64,000 bases of DNA, from contig NZ_MBEU01000062.1 in assembly GCF_001954275.1 (NCBI RefSeq), positions 124,001 through 188,000 on the forward strand, written 5' to 3'. Shown one piece after another: positions 20,309-28,251 of this stretch (its first letter is position 1; each line of letters starts with the position of its first letter). A program made the position numbers and the translations under genes. This stretch comes from Mycobacterium sp. IS-836. Its GTDB lineage: Bacteria; Actinomycetota; Actinomycetes; Mycobacteriales; Mycobacteriaceae. The notes beneath the pieces were generated by a model. The model was not told where the DNA came from, made no database searches, and worked only from the letters and a program-made list of their open reading frames with translations.

Positions 20309-21352
20309 TCAGGCGGGTCGCAGTTGGAGCGCTTCCTCGACGAAGCGCACGGACTCTTCGGCGTCGGTTGCCATCGGGCTTACCAACAGCGTCGTGACGC
20401 CGGACTCGGCGAAGGCGGCCAGGCGCTCGGCGATGAAGCCGCGCGGTCCGACGAGTGACATCCCGCGCACCAATTCGTCGGGCACCAAGTCGATCGCCTC
20501 ACGCTTGCGGCCGGACAGATATAGCTCTTGGATCTTGTCCGCGACCTCGCCGTACCCGTAGCGCGTCGCGAGGTTGTGGTAGAAGTTGCGGCCCTTGGCA
20601 CCCATTCCGCCGAGATAGAGGGCCAGCTGCGGCCTGGCCCACGCCAGCCGATCCTCTACGTTCTCGCCGATGGCCAATGACGCGTGTACCATGACGTCCA
20701 AGGGTCCCAGCGCCGGATCCCGTTTTGCGGCACCGGCTTTCAGCGCCTTACCCCACACCGAGTCGGCCTTCTCCGGAAGATAGAACACCGGCTGCCAGCC
20801 CTCGGCGATCTCGGCGGTCAGCTCGACGTTCTTCGGTCCCAGCGCCGCGATCGTTATCGGAATGCGTTCGCGCACAGGATGATTGATCAGCTGCAAGGGT
20901 TTGCCCAACCCCGTTCCGCGATCCGCGGGCAGCGGCAGCTGGTAGTACTTGCCGTCGTATTGCACCCGCTCGCGGCGCCACACCTTCCGGCAGATCTCGA
21001 CGACCTCGCGGGTGCGGCCCAGCGGGGCGTCGAACGGGACGCCGTGGAACCCCTCCATCACCTGAGGCCCCGACGTGCCGATGCCGAGACGGAACCGGCC
21101 GTCGGACACGAAGTCCAGGCCCGCGGCGGTCATGGCCAGCAGCGACGGCGTGCGGATGTAGATGGGAACCACGCCCGTGGCCAATTCGACGGTGTTGGTC
21201 TTGGCGGCCAGATACCCGAGTTGGCTGATGGCGTCGTAGGAATACGCCTCGGCCACCACCGCGATGTCGATGCCTTGCTTTTCCAGTTCGACGACGCGGT
21301 CGACGGCCTCTTTAAAGCCGCCCGAATAATCCAGAGCGATCCCGATTCGCAT
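20309..21352 (-). CDS. LLM-class F420-dependent oxidoreductase (Rv3520c-like)
   Basis: Predicted luciferase-like monooxygenase-fold enzyme using coenzyme F420. The 347-residue product (MRIGIALDYSGGFKEAVDRV) keeps the fold's recognisable pieces: GIDIAVVAEAYSYDAISQLG, LATGVVPIYIRTPSLLAMTA, FRLGIGTSGPQVMEGFHGVPF and AALGPKNVELTAEIAEGW. The ATG at 21352 is preferred to a TTG one codon earlier. Closest family memory is Rv3520c, which lies elsewhere in M. tuberculosis, so the gene seems to be at a different place here. Substrate unknown. Confidence 0.88.
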   Translation of the reverse strand: MRIGIALDYSGGFKEAVDRVVELEKQGIDIAVVAEAYSYDAISQLGYLAAKTNTVELATGVVPIYIRTPSLLAMTAAGLDFVSDGRFRLGIGTSGPQVMEGFHGVPFDAPLGRTREVVEICRKVWRRERVQYDGKYYQLPLPADRGTGLGKPLQLINHPVRERIPITIAALGPKNVELTAEIAEGWQPVFYLPEKADSVWGKALKAGAAKRDPALGPLDVMVHASLAIGENVEDRLAWARPQLALYLGGMGAKGRNFYHNLATRYGYGEVADKIQELYLSGRKREAIDLVPDELVRGMSLVGPRGFIAERLAAFAESGVTTLLVSPMATDAEESVRFVEEALQLRPA

Positions 21353-21394
21353 CAACGATGCATATCACGACGTGAAATTCGCTCGGCGTGGACC

Positions 21395-21745
21395 TCAGCC
21401 TGCCGACGTGCCCGTCCAGTATTCGGCGAACCGCTGACCGTCGCCCGTGAGCCGGAGGATGTCATTGCCGGTGAACGAGACCGGGCCGTCCGGGCCGCGA
21501 CCCGTACCGACCCAGCGGCCGGCGACGAATGCGCCGTCGGAAAACGGGCCGATTTCAACAGAAAAATCCAAGTCGTCCAGCATGTTTCGGGTCTGCTCGA
21601 CGATCTGCTGAAGCTCGTCCGGGCCGTGTACGTCGCGGTCGGGCCAATGGCCTACGAAGTCCTCGGTGACGAGCTCGGCAGCGATCGATTGGCCCGCCCA
21701 CAGGCCGGTGATCCAGCGGTCGTACAGCGCTTCGACGGTAGCCAT
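21395..21745 (-). CDS. NTF2/SnoaL-like fold protein
   Basis: 116-residue single-domain protein of the SnoaL/NTF2-like superfamily (MATVEALYDRWITGLWAG; VTEDFVGHWPDRDVHGPDELQQIVEQT; ENDILRLTGDGQ-like strand near the end). Members are small polyketide cyclases, isomerases or ligand-binding proteins. No catalytic residue set can be assigned with confidence. It lies between the LLM oxidoreductase and an alpha/beta-hydrolase-fold gene, all on the minus strand. Confidence 0.8.
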   Translation of the reverse strand: MATVEALYDRWITGLWAGQSIAAELVTEDFVGHWPDRDVHGPDELQQIVEQTRNMLDDLDFSVEIGPFSDGAFVAGRWVGTGRGPDGPVSFTGNDILRLTGDGQRFAEYWTGTSAG

Positions 21746-21777
21746 TGCGCGCGATTACCCATTCGGCGTGAGCGCAA

Positions 21778-22617
21778 TCACTTCAGCAGCGCGACGATCT
21801 TTTCTTCGGGCGTGACCGGCTCGGCATCGGGATCCACCGGGACCGTCTTGGGCAGGTGCGCGTCCGGGTCGGCGAAGGCGCGATAGGTCTTGTCGCCAGC
21901 CAGCGTGGCGAGCAGGTACCCGGTCAGCAGCGCCCGAACCGATCGCTGCGTGCCGCGATGCGCGCCGGGCAGCCCGACCGCTTTCGTCAGCCGCCGGCCC
22001 TCGACCAGGCCACCGGGTTGGGCCTTGCTGACGATGCGCAGCGTGGCCGCACTCCACGCCCGGGAAAGCGCCAAGGCGTTGGAGTTCAATGTCTTTGGGT
22101 CTCCGGGCGCGGTCAGGATCAAACCCGGGACCGCTAGCGTCGCGGCCGGCTGCTCGGCCGGGGGACTGGTGACGGTCGGGAACAGCGCCGCCACGGCCGC
22201 AGGCTTGGCCGGCATGCCGGCCGCCGCGAAGACCGCGGCCGAGCCGCCGAAACCGTGGCCCACCACACCGAGCTTGGCGGGGTGCACGCTGATCTTGCCC
22301 GGCCCGAGCCGCACTCCGGCCACGATGTCGAGGGCCGTGCCGAGATCGAAGGCCAGGTTGAGCACCGAGGGCGCCAGGCCGCGTTCGGTGTCGGGGGCGG
22401 CGGCCACGATGCCCCACGACGCCAGGTGCTCCAACAAACCCGAATAGCGGGCGGCACCGGCCAGCCACGTGTGACCGAACGCGACACCGGGCAGGTTCAA
22501 TCCGGCTTCCGGGGTGTAGACCACCCCCGGCAAACCGGCAAAGGCCAGTTCACCGCGCAAAACCCGGTGTGGGCCGCGCCGGCCGAGAGCTTTGACGAGC
22601 TTGCGGGTTCGGGCCAC
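21778..22617 (-). CDS. Alpha/beta-hydrolase-fold protein lacking the nucleophile Ser (Rv3438-like)
   Basis: 279-residue protein with a dienelactone-hydrolase/chlorophyllase-like fold: LPGVAFGHTWLAGAARYSGLLEHLASWG, then AAPDTERG, then LGVVGHGFGGSAAVFAAAG. In active members the elbow reads G-H-S-x-G-G; here the Ser position is Gly (GHGFGG), so a classical Ser nucleophile is absent. There is no signal peptide; an N-terminal basic segment precedes the domain. It starts 9 bases after the stop of a 51-codon gene, so the two probably form an operon. It may be a binding or scaffolding protein rather than a hydrolase. Confidence 0.8.
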   Translation of the reverse strand: MARTRKLVKALGRRGPHRVLRGELAFAGLPGVVYTPEAGLNLPGVAFGHTWLAGAARYSGLLEHLASWGIVAAAPDTERGLAPSVLNLAFDLGTALDIVAGVRLGPGKISVHPAKLGVVGHGFGGSAAVFAAAGMPAKPAAVAALFPTVTSPPAEQPAATLAVPGLILTAPGDPKTLNSNALALSRAWSAATLRIVSKAQPGGLVEGRRLTKAVGLPGAHRGTQRSVRALLTGYLLATLAGDKTYRAFADPDAHLPKTVPVDPDAEPVTPEEKIVALLK

Positions 22618-22626
22618 GCGTCGACG

Positions 22627-22782
22627 TTAGCGCACCTCGATCAGCCCGAGCCGCCAGAGCGCCGCGTACACCTGGCGCAGCGGAACGCTCAGCAAACGAG
22701 CCGCCGCGTCCAGCACCGGGTCACCCCGACCGGTCGGCGGCCGAGGCCTCGCCACCACCTCGTCGTACGGAACAGCGGTCAT
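22627..22782 (-). CDS. Small protein, 51 residues, upstream of the hydrolase-fold gene
   Basis: Short gene whose protein begins MTAVPYDEVVARPRPP and ends VYAALWRLGLIEVR. An excellent ribosome-binding site (ctttaggagcggatc before ATG) supports translation. Residues 22-50 (DPVLDAAARLLSVPLRQVYAA...) look like a compact two-helix or HTH-like segment. The gene ends 9 bases before the downstream hydrolase-fold gene. Function unknown; it could be a small regulator or partner of that protein. Confidence 0.6.
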   Translation of the reverse strand: MTAVPYDEVVARPRPPTGRGDPVLDAAARLLSVPLRQVYAALWRLGLIEVR

Positions 22783-22894
22783 GATCCGCTCCTAAAGATT
22801 GCGTGGGGAATTCCGAGACAAATTGGCGAATATCGGCATTGATGTCGACTTGAAGAGCCGGTAAAGAGCAACTGATCGATTGGGCGGGGAAGCC

Positions 22895-22924
22895 GTGCTG
22901 CAGCACAACTGTTGTGCTGCAACA
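22895..22924. promoter_or_regulatory. Nested palindromes in the glmS upstream region
   Basis: Three perfect inverted repeats overlap: gtgctgcagcac (22895-22906), the 11-base arms tgcagcacaac (22899-22909) and gttgtgctgca (22911-22921) around one base, and tgttg-tgctg-caaca (22910-22924). The layout fits either a dimeric-regulator operator with alternative registers or a stable RNA hairpin in a minus-strand leader. Confidence 0.55.
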
Positions 22925-23200
22925 TTGTTCGTCGTAGTGACGTTCCTTTCACTAGCCGATATTCCGAAGTTTAAGTGCGCGTCGCGGTGGAGCAATGAAA
23001 GTATAGAAAACGTCAGAAATACATTAGGTGACAAACACGCATTGTTTAGGAATATGATTTCAACCGAAAAGTAGCGGCCGCCGCCGCCCGCGGAGTGCGC
23101 TTCGCCGGCAACCGCGCCCGGCGCGGCCACCCCCCTACCGCATTTACGCAGGTCAGCGCGCCGCAAGTCCGTGCTGCTGGGACCGCCAGGGCGGCTCCAC

Positions 23201-23206
23201 TACCCT
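23201..23206 (+). promoter_or_regulatory. -10 element placing glmS as leaderless
   Basis: taccct fits the mycobacterial TANNNT -10 and ends 7 bases before the glmS ATG. The expected transcription start coincides with the start codon, and no Shine-Dalgarno sequence is seen. Confidence 0.45.
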
Positions 23207-23213
23207 GTGCAGG

Positions 23214-25079
23214 ATGTGCGGAATTGTCGGCTACGTCGGGCAGCGCCCTGCCTTCGATGTCGTCATGGACGCGCTGCGCCGGATGGAGTACCGCGGCTAC
23301 GACTCGTCGGGAATCGCGCTGCTGGACGGCAAGGGCAAACTCACCGTGCGACGCCGCGCCGGCCGCCTGGCCAACTTGGACAAGACGACGGCCGAGATGC
23401 CGCCGGACGCGCTGACCGGAACCACCGGACTGGGCCACACCCGCTGGGCGACCCACGGCCGGCCCACCGACCGCAACGCGCACCCGCACCGCGACGCCGC
23501 CGGCAAGATCGCCGTCGTCCACAACGGCATCATCGAGAACTACGCCGCCCTGCGCCACGAACTGGAGGCCGACGGCGTCGAGTTTTCCAGCGACACCGAC
23601 ACCGAAGTCGCGGTGCACCTGGTTTCGCACGCCTACCGCCATGGCGAAACGGCCGGTGATTTCGTGGCCTCGGTGCTCGCAGTGCTGCGCCGACTGGAGG
23701 GCCACTTCACCCTGGTGTTCGCCAACGCCGACGAACCCGACACGATCGTCGCCGCCCGCCGGTCGACGCCGCTGGTGCTGGGCGTCGGGGACGGCGAGAT
23801 GTTCGTCGGCTCAGACGTGGCCGCGTTCATCACCTACACCCGCAACGCCGTCGAACTCGGCCAGGACCAGGCCGTGGTGCTCACCGCCGACGGCTACCGC
23901 ATCACCGACTTCCACGGCAACGAAGACGTGGAATACCGCGAGTTCTACATCGACTGGGACCTGTCCGCCGCCGAGAAGGGCGGCTACGAGTTCTTCATGC
24001 TCAAGGAGATCGCTGAGCAGCCCACCGCGGTGGCCGACACCCTGCTCGGCCATTTCGTCAACGGCCGGATCGTGCTCGACGAGCAGCGACTGTCCGACCA
24101 GGAACTGCGCGAGATCGACAAGGTATTCGTGGTCGCCTGCGGTACCGCGTATCACTCGGGCCTGCTGGCGAAATACGCGATCGAGCACTGGACGCGGCTG
24201 CCCGTGGAAGTGGAACTCGCCAGCGAATTTCGTTACCGGGACCCGGTTTTGGACCGCAGCACGCTGGTGGTCGCCATCTCGCAGTCGGGCGAGACCGCGG
24301 ACACCCTGGAAGCGGTCCGGCACGCCAAGGATCAGAAGGCCAAGGTGCTGGCGATCTGTAACACCAACGGCTCGCAGATCCCGCGCGAGTGCGACGCGGT
24401 GCTCTACACCCGCGCCGGCCCGGAGATCGGCGTCGCCTCGACCAAGACATTCCTGGCGCAGATAGCCGCCAACTATCTCGTCGGCCTGGCGCTGGCGCAG
24501 GCCCGCGGCACCAAGTATCCCGACGAGGTCGAAGGCGAGTATCGCGAGCTCGAGGCGATGCCGGACCTGGTGGCGCGGGTGCTCGCGACGGTCGAACCCG
24601 TGGCCGCCCTTGCCCATCGGTTCGCCCAATCCTCGACCATCCTCTTCCTGGGTCGCCACGTCGGCTATCCGGTGGCGCTGGAAGGCGCGCTGAAGCTCAA
24701 AGAGCTGGCCTACATGCACGCCGAGGGTTTCGCGGCCGGCGAACTCAAGCACGGCCCGATCGCGTTGATCGAGGACGACCTGCCCGTCATCGTCGTCATG
24801 CCCTCGCCGAAGGGGTCGGCCACGCTGCACGCCAAGCTGCTGTCCAACATCCGCGAGATCCAGTCCCGCGGCGCGGTGACGATCGTGATCGCCGAAGAGG
24901 GCGACGACACCGTGCGGCCGTACGCCGATCACTTGTTCGAAATCCCCTCGGTGTCAACCCTTTTGCAGCCGCTGCTGTCGACTATCCCGCTACAGGTGTT
25001 CGCGGCGTCGGTGGCGCAGGCCCGCGGTTACGACGTGGACAAGCCCCGAAACCTCGCCAAATCCGTCACCGTCGAATAG
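23214..25079 (+). CDS. glmS: Glutamine-fructose-6-phosphate aminotransferase (isomerizing)
   Basis: First committed enzyme of hexosamine synthesis: fructose-6-phosphate plus glutamine to glucosamine-6-phosphate. The 621-residue product has the N-terminal glutaminase domain with nucleophile Cys2 (MCGIVGYVGQRP), GHTRWATHGRPT and HNGIIENY. Two SIS isomerase domains follow (VACGTAYHSGLLAKY; AISQSGETADTLEA; GRHVGYPVALEGALKLKE) and the C-terminus is DKPRNLAKSVTVE. No glmS ribozyme features are seen upstream; the gene looks leaderless. With glmM in the same window it supplies peptidoglycan precursors. Confidence 0.97.
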   Translation: MCGIVGYVGQRPAFDVVMDALRRMEYRGYDSSGIALLDGKGKLTVRRRAGRLANLDKTTAEMPPDALTGTTGLGHTRWATHGRPTDRNAHPHRDAAGKIAVVHNGIIENYAALRHELEADGVEFSSDTDTEVAVHLVSHAYRHGETAGDFVASVLAVLRRLEGHFTLVFANADEPDTIVAARRSTPLVLGVGDGEMFVGSDVAAFITYTRNAVELGQDQAVVLTADGYRITDFHGNEDVEYREFYIDWDLSAAEKGGYEFFMLKEIAEQPTAVADTLLGHFVNGRIVLDEQRLSDQELREIDKVFVVACGTAYHSGLLAKYAIEHWTRLPVEVELASEFRYRDPVLDRSTLVVAISQSGETADTLEAVRHAKDQKAKVLAICNTNGSQIPRECDAVLYTRAGPEIGVASTKTFLAQIAANYLVGLALAQARGTKYPDEVEGEYRELEAMPDLVARVLATVEPVAALAHRFAQSSTILFLGRHVGYPVALEGALKLKELAYMHAEGFAAGELKHGPIALIEDDLPVIVVMPSPKGSATLHAKLLSNIREIQSRGAVTIVIAEEGDDTVRPYADHLFEIPSVSTLLQPLLSTIPLQVFAASVAQARGYDVDKPRNLAKSVTVE

Positions 25080-25142
25080 TCGTTGAACTAGATTTCCCCA
25101 TGCGGGCAAGCAGTTTCTGAAACCTGGGGGGAGTCGTCGCTG

Positions 25143-26083
25143 ATGAAATTGGGCATCGCCGGCCTGCTGCTCTTCATCGCGGCCTACATTGCGTCGACCA
25201 CGTTGTACGGCAGCGCCGGTAAGGGCCCGCATGACCTGACTCGAGCGCAGCCGACCTCCGACGGCACCACGGTGACGATCGACCTGCAGGACGTCGCGCA
25301 GAGCAACACCGTGCTGATGACCAACATGTCGATCGCGCCCGGACCCGCGCTGCTGGATCCGCGCACGCACGGGCTCACCGAAGACCTCAGCGTGGTGGTC
25401 ACCTCCACGGCAACGCCCACCAAGCGCACGTGGTCGAAAGACGTGCTGCCCGGCACGTTTCCGGTTCCGCTCACCCTCAGCGGTGACGTGACCAACTGGC
25501 CGTTCGACCACTACGTTTCGGGGCCGGTCACCGTCGAGCTCTTCCGCGGTCCCGAGCAAAGGCCCGAACGGGCCGCGGTGAGGTTCGTGGACCGGCTGGC
25601 CGGCTGGCAGATCGACATTCCCGCCCCGCCGCGGCCGACGGCCTGGCGCCCTACCAGGTGAAGCTCCAGCGGTCGGCGGGCACCGTGGCGTTCGCCGTCG
25701 TCATCGTCGGGGTACTCGTCGGGCTGGCTGCCCTCGGCCTCGTCGTTGCGGTTCTGACGGCGCGCGACAAACGGCAATTCCAGCCGCCGATGACGACGTG
25801 GTATGCGGCGATGCTCTTCGCGGTGGTTCCGCTGCGCAACGCGCTGCCCAACGCGCCGCCGTTCGGCTCCTGGATCGACGTCCGGGTCGTGCTCTGGGTG
25901 GTCGTCGTGCTGGTGCTCTCGATGATGGTGTACATCACCTGCTGGTGGCGGCACTTGCCGCCCGACTTCGTCAAACCTGCAAAGCCGGCCGAGAAACCCC
26001 CCGAGAAACCAGCCGGGGAAGCAGCGGAGTCGCCGCCGGACGAGTCAGCGACGCCGGCCGCGTCGCCGACGTGCAACAGTTGA
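25143..26083 (+). pseudogene. DUF4436-like membrane protein gene split by a one-base frameshift (Rv3435c-like)
   Basis: The first frame (25143-25661) encodes an N-terminal membrane helix (KLGIAGLLLFIAAYIAS) and an extracytoplasmic domain ending GWQIDIPAP, then runs into an unrelated PRPTAWRPTR end. The second frame (from about 25628, with a nominal start at 25658) continues AADGLAPYQVKLQRSAG, with three more membrane helices and a Pro/Glu-rich tail. Adding one C to the cccc run at 25624-25627 restores a single ~313-residue protein reading DIPAPAAADGLAPYQV, as in the intact M. tuberculosis homologue I recall. It is therefore a frameshift mutant or a homopolymer sequencing error. Two split products remain possible, since the second frame has an ATG-less GTG start overlapping the first stop. 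Confidence 0.8.
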
Positions 26084-26086
26084 GCC

Positions 26087-26794
26087 GTGGCCAATGCATC
26101 GGTGGGGACCCGACTGCGCGGCATGGCGCTCGCGGTCTGGCGCTTCATCATCGGGGCGCCCCTGACCTACAGCTGGCTGCTGGTGCTGCTGATCACGACG
26201 ATCGTGCAAAACCAACTTCCCGGGCGCGAATTGCACTCCGTGCTGCTGCACCGCTCCACCAACATCCACGAGCTGGGCACCAACCCGCTGGGTGTGTTGT
26301 TCTCCAGCCTGCTGTGGATCGACGGCAAGAACCTGGAGCCGTTCCTGCTGCTGTTCACCCTGTTCCTGGCGCCGGCCGAACACTGGCTGGGCCAGCTGCG
26401 CTGGCTCACCGTGGGATTGACGTCGCACATCCTTGCCACCTATATCAGCGAAGGCATCCTCTACTACGCGATCGAGGAACACGAAGCGCCGGAACGGCTA
26501 GTGCACGCGCGCGACATCGGCGTCAGCTATTTCCTTGTCGGCGTGATGGCCGTGCTGACCTATCACATTGCGCGGCCGTGGCGCTGGGGCTACCTCGGGG
26601 TGCTGTTCGTCATCTTCGGTTTTCCGCTGCTCACGATGAACCATCACGCGCTGAACTTCACCGCGATCGGCCATTTCGCGTCGATCCTGATCGGGCTGTG
26701 CTTTTTCCCGATGGCGCGAGAGCGCAAGCGCCCGCCGCTGAACCCGGCGAAACTCGGAACCGCTTTCCGCCGCTTCCGGTCCGGGGAAACCTAG
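26087..26794 (+). CDS. Rhomboid-like multi-pass membrane protein (Rv3434c-like)
   Basis: 235-residue protein with about six hydrophobic helices. Its order of features resembles the rhomboid fold: an early helix, an L1-like loop with RSTNIHELGTNPLGVLFSSLLW, a helix with GVSYFLVGVMA (Ser147 where rhomboids have GxSG), and a last helix with GHFASILIGL (His196 where rhomboids have the catalytic His). The second Gly of GxSG is Tyr, so protease activity is doubtful. The GTG start lies 3 bases after the preceding stop. It follows the DUF4436-like gene in a likely operon with nnr. Confidence 0.75.
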   Translation: MANASVGTRLRGMALAVWRFIIGAPLTYSWLLVLLITTIVQNQLPGRELHSVLLHRSTNIHELGTNPLGVLFSSLLWIDGKNLEPFLLLFTLFLAPAEHWLGQLRWLTVGLTSHILATYISEGILYYAIEEHEAPERLVHARDIGVSYFLVGVMAVLTYHIARPWRWGYLGVLFVIFGFPLLTMNHHALNFTAIGHFASILIGLCFFPMARERKRPPLNPAKLGTAFRRFRSGET

Positions 26795-26797
26795 GCT
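26792..26797 (+). promoter_or_regulatory. -10 element placing nnr as leaderless
   Basis: taggct fits TANNNT and ends 7 bases before the nnr ATG at 26805. It overlaps the stop codon of the preceding gene. No Shine-Dalgarno site precedes the ATG. Confidence 0.4.
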
Positions 26798-26804
26798 GGC
26801 TTCG

Positions 26805-28229
26805 ATGCGGCATTACTACTCCGTAGACGCGATCCGCGACGCCGAAGCGCCGCTGCTGGCCAGCCTGCCCGACGGGGCCCTGATGAGACGGGCCGCCTTC
26901 GGGCTGGCCACCGAGATCATCGCGGAACTGACCGCCCGAACCGGCGGGGTCGCCGGCCGCCGGGTGTGCGCGGTCGTCGGCTCGGGCGACAACGGCGGCG
27001 ACGCGCTGTGGGCGGCGACTTTCCTGCGCCGTCGCGGCGCGGGCGCCGACGCGGTGCTGCTCAAGCCGGATCGCACCCACCGCAAGGGTCTGGCGGCCTT
27101 CCTGAAAGCTGGCGGACGCGCCGTCGAAAGGGTCTCGGCCACAACCGATCTCATCATCGACGGAGTTGTGGGCATCTCCGGCTCGGGCCCGCTGCGGCCT
27201 GCGGCGGCCGAGGTGTTCGCGGCCGCGGAGGGAATCCCCGTCGTCGCCGTCGACACCCCCAGCGGGATCGACGTCGAGACCGGGGCGATCACCGGCCCCG
27301 CCGTGCGCGCGGCGCTGACGGTCACATTCGGGGGGCTCAAGCCGGTGCACGCGCTGGCCGACTGCGGGCGCGTCGTGCTGGTCGACATCGGGCTCGACCT
27401 GCCGGAGACCTCAAAAACATCAGTGCTGAGTTTCGAAGCCGCCGATGTGGCCGCGCGGTGGCCGGTGCCCGGCCCGCACGACGACAAGTACACCCAAGGC
27501 GTGACGGGGGTGATGGCCGGCTCGTCGACCTACCCGGGCGCGGCGGTGCTGTGCACCGGGGCCGCCGTCGCCGCCACCTCCGGCATGGTCCGCTATGCCG
27601 GTAGTGCCCACGCCGAGGTGCTCGCGCGGTGGCCGGAGGTCATCGCGGCGCCCACCCCGGCGGCCGCCGGGCGGGTGCAGTCGTGGGTGGTCGGGCCGGG
27701 CCTGGGCACCGACGACGCCGGGGCCGCGGCGCTGTGGTTCGCGCTGGAGACCGACCTGCCGGTGATCGTCGACGCCGACGGGCTGACCATCCTGGCCGCC
27801 CACCCCGATCTCGTCGCCAACCGCGCGGCGCCCACCGTGCTCACCCCGCACGCGGGCGAATTCGCGCGGCTCGCGGGTAGTCCGCCCGGCGACGATCGCG
27901 TGGGCGCCGCCCGCAAACTGGCCGACACCTTCGGCGCCACCGTGCTGCTCAAGGGCAACGTCACGGTCGTCGCCGACCCCGGCGGCCCGGTCTATCTCAA
28001 TCCCGCCGGGCAGTCCTGGGCGGCGACGGCGGGCTCCGGCGACGTGCTCTCGGGGATGATCGGCGCGCTGCTGGCCTCCGGGCTGCCGGCCGGTGAGGCG
28101 GCCGCGGCCGCGGCGTTCGTGCATGCCCGCGCGGCGGCGCTGTCGGCCGCCGACCCCGGACCCGGCGAGGCGCCGACGTCGTCGTCGCGGATGGTCCCGC
28201 ACATCCGGGCCGCCCTGGGCGCCCTCTAG
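26805..28229 (+). CDS. nnr: Bifunctional NAD(P)H-hydrate repair enzyme (epimerase and ADP-dependent dehydratase)
   Basis: Repairs damaged NADHX/NADPHX. The N-terminal YjeF epimerase domain (about 1-205) shows VGSGDNGGDALWAATFL and VAVDTPSGIDVETG. The C-terminal carbohydrate-kinase-like dehydratase domain (about 220-474) shows DADGLTILAAHPDL, LTPHAGEFARL, VLLKGNVTVVADPGG and the anion-hole segment AATAGSGDVLSGMIGALLASG. The 474-residue length fits the fused bacterial form. The ATG at 26805 gives MRHYYSVDAIRDAE, the expected start. Confidence 0.95.
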   Translation: MRHYYSVDAIRDAEAPLLASLPDGALMRRAAFGLATEIIAELTARTGGVAGRRVCAVVGSGDNGGDALWAATFLRRRGAGADAVLLKPDRTHRKGLAAFLKAGGRAVERVSATTDLIIDGVVGISGSGPLRPAAAEVFAAAEGIPVVAVDTPSGIDVETGAITGPAVRAALTVTFGGLKPVHALADCGRVVLVDIGLDLPETSKTSVLSFEAADVAARWPVPGPHDDKYTQGVTGVMAGSSTYPGAAVLCTGAAVAATSGMVRYAGSAHAEVLARWPEVIAAPTPAAAGRVQSWVVGPGLGTDDAGAAALWFALETDLPVIVDADGLTILAAHPDLVANRAAPTVLTPHAGEFARLAGSPPGDDRVGAARKLADTFGATVLLKGNVTVVADPGGPVYLNPAGQSWAATAGSGDVLSGMIGALLASGLPAGEAAAAAAFVHARAAALSAADPGPGEAPTSSSRMVPHIRAALGAL

Positions 28230-28251
28230 CCGCACAACGAAAGGATTCGCC

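Larger units (their letters stand above)
22783..23213. other. AT-rich intergenic region between the small gene and glmS
   Basis: Divergent 431-base gap. Bases 22920-23075 are strikingly AT-rich for this genome and contain no convincing gene. It holds a nested palindrome (22895-22924), a possible minus-strand -10 (agtata at 23000-23005, reading tatact), and the taccct at 23201-23206 before glmS. It probably carries both divergent promoters and a long leader for the minus operon. Confidence 0.5.

Noticed and set aside
22721..22906. 61-codon minus-strand frame beginning MLQHGFPAQS
   Set aside because: It overlaps the better-supported 51-codon gene in another frame and has no ribosome-binding site.
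22792..23166. 124-codon minus-strand frame across the AT-rich gap upstream of glmS
   Set aside because: Composition and codon use look random, it has no ribosome-binding site, and it runs through the palindromes; its N-terminal part is only the complement of promoter DNA.
23080..23213. glmS ribozyme or other riboswitch upstream of glmS
   Set aside because: No matching conserved core is visible, the class is restricted mainly to Firmicutes, and the gene appears leaderless.
25600..25661. Programmed frameshift joining the two DUF4436-like frames
   Set aside because: No classical slippery heptamer or downstream pseudoknot is evident; a one-base loss in a C-run is simpler.
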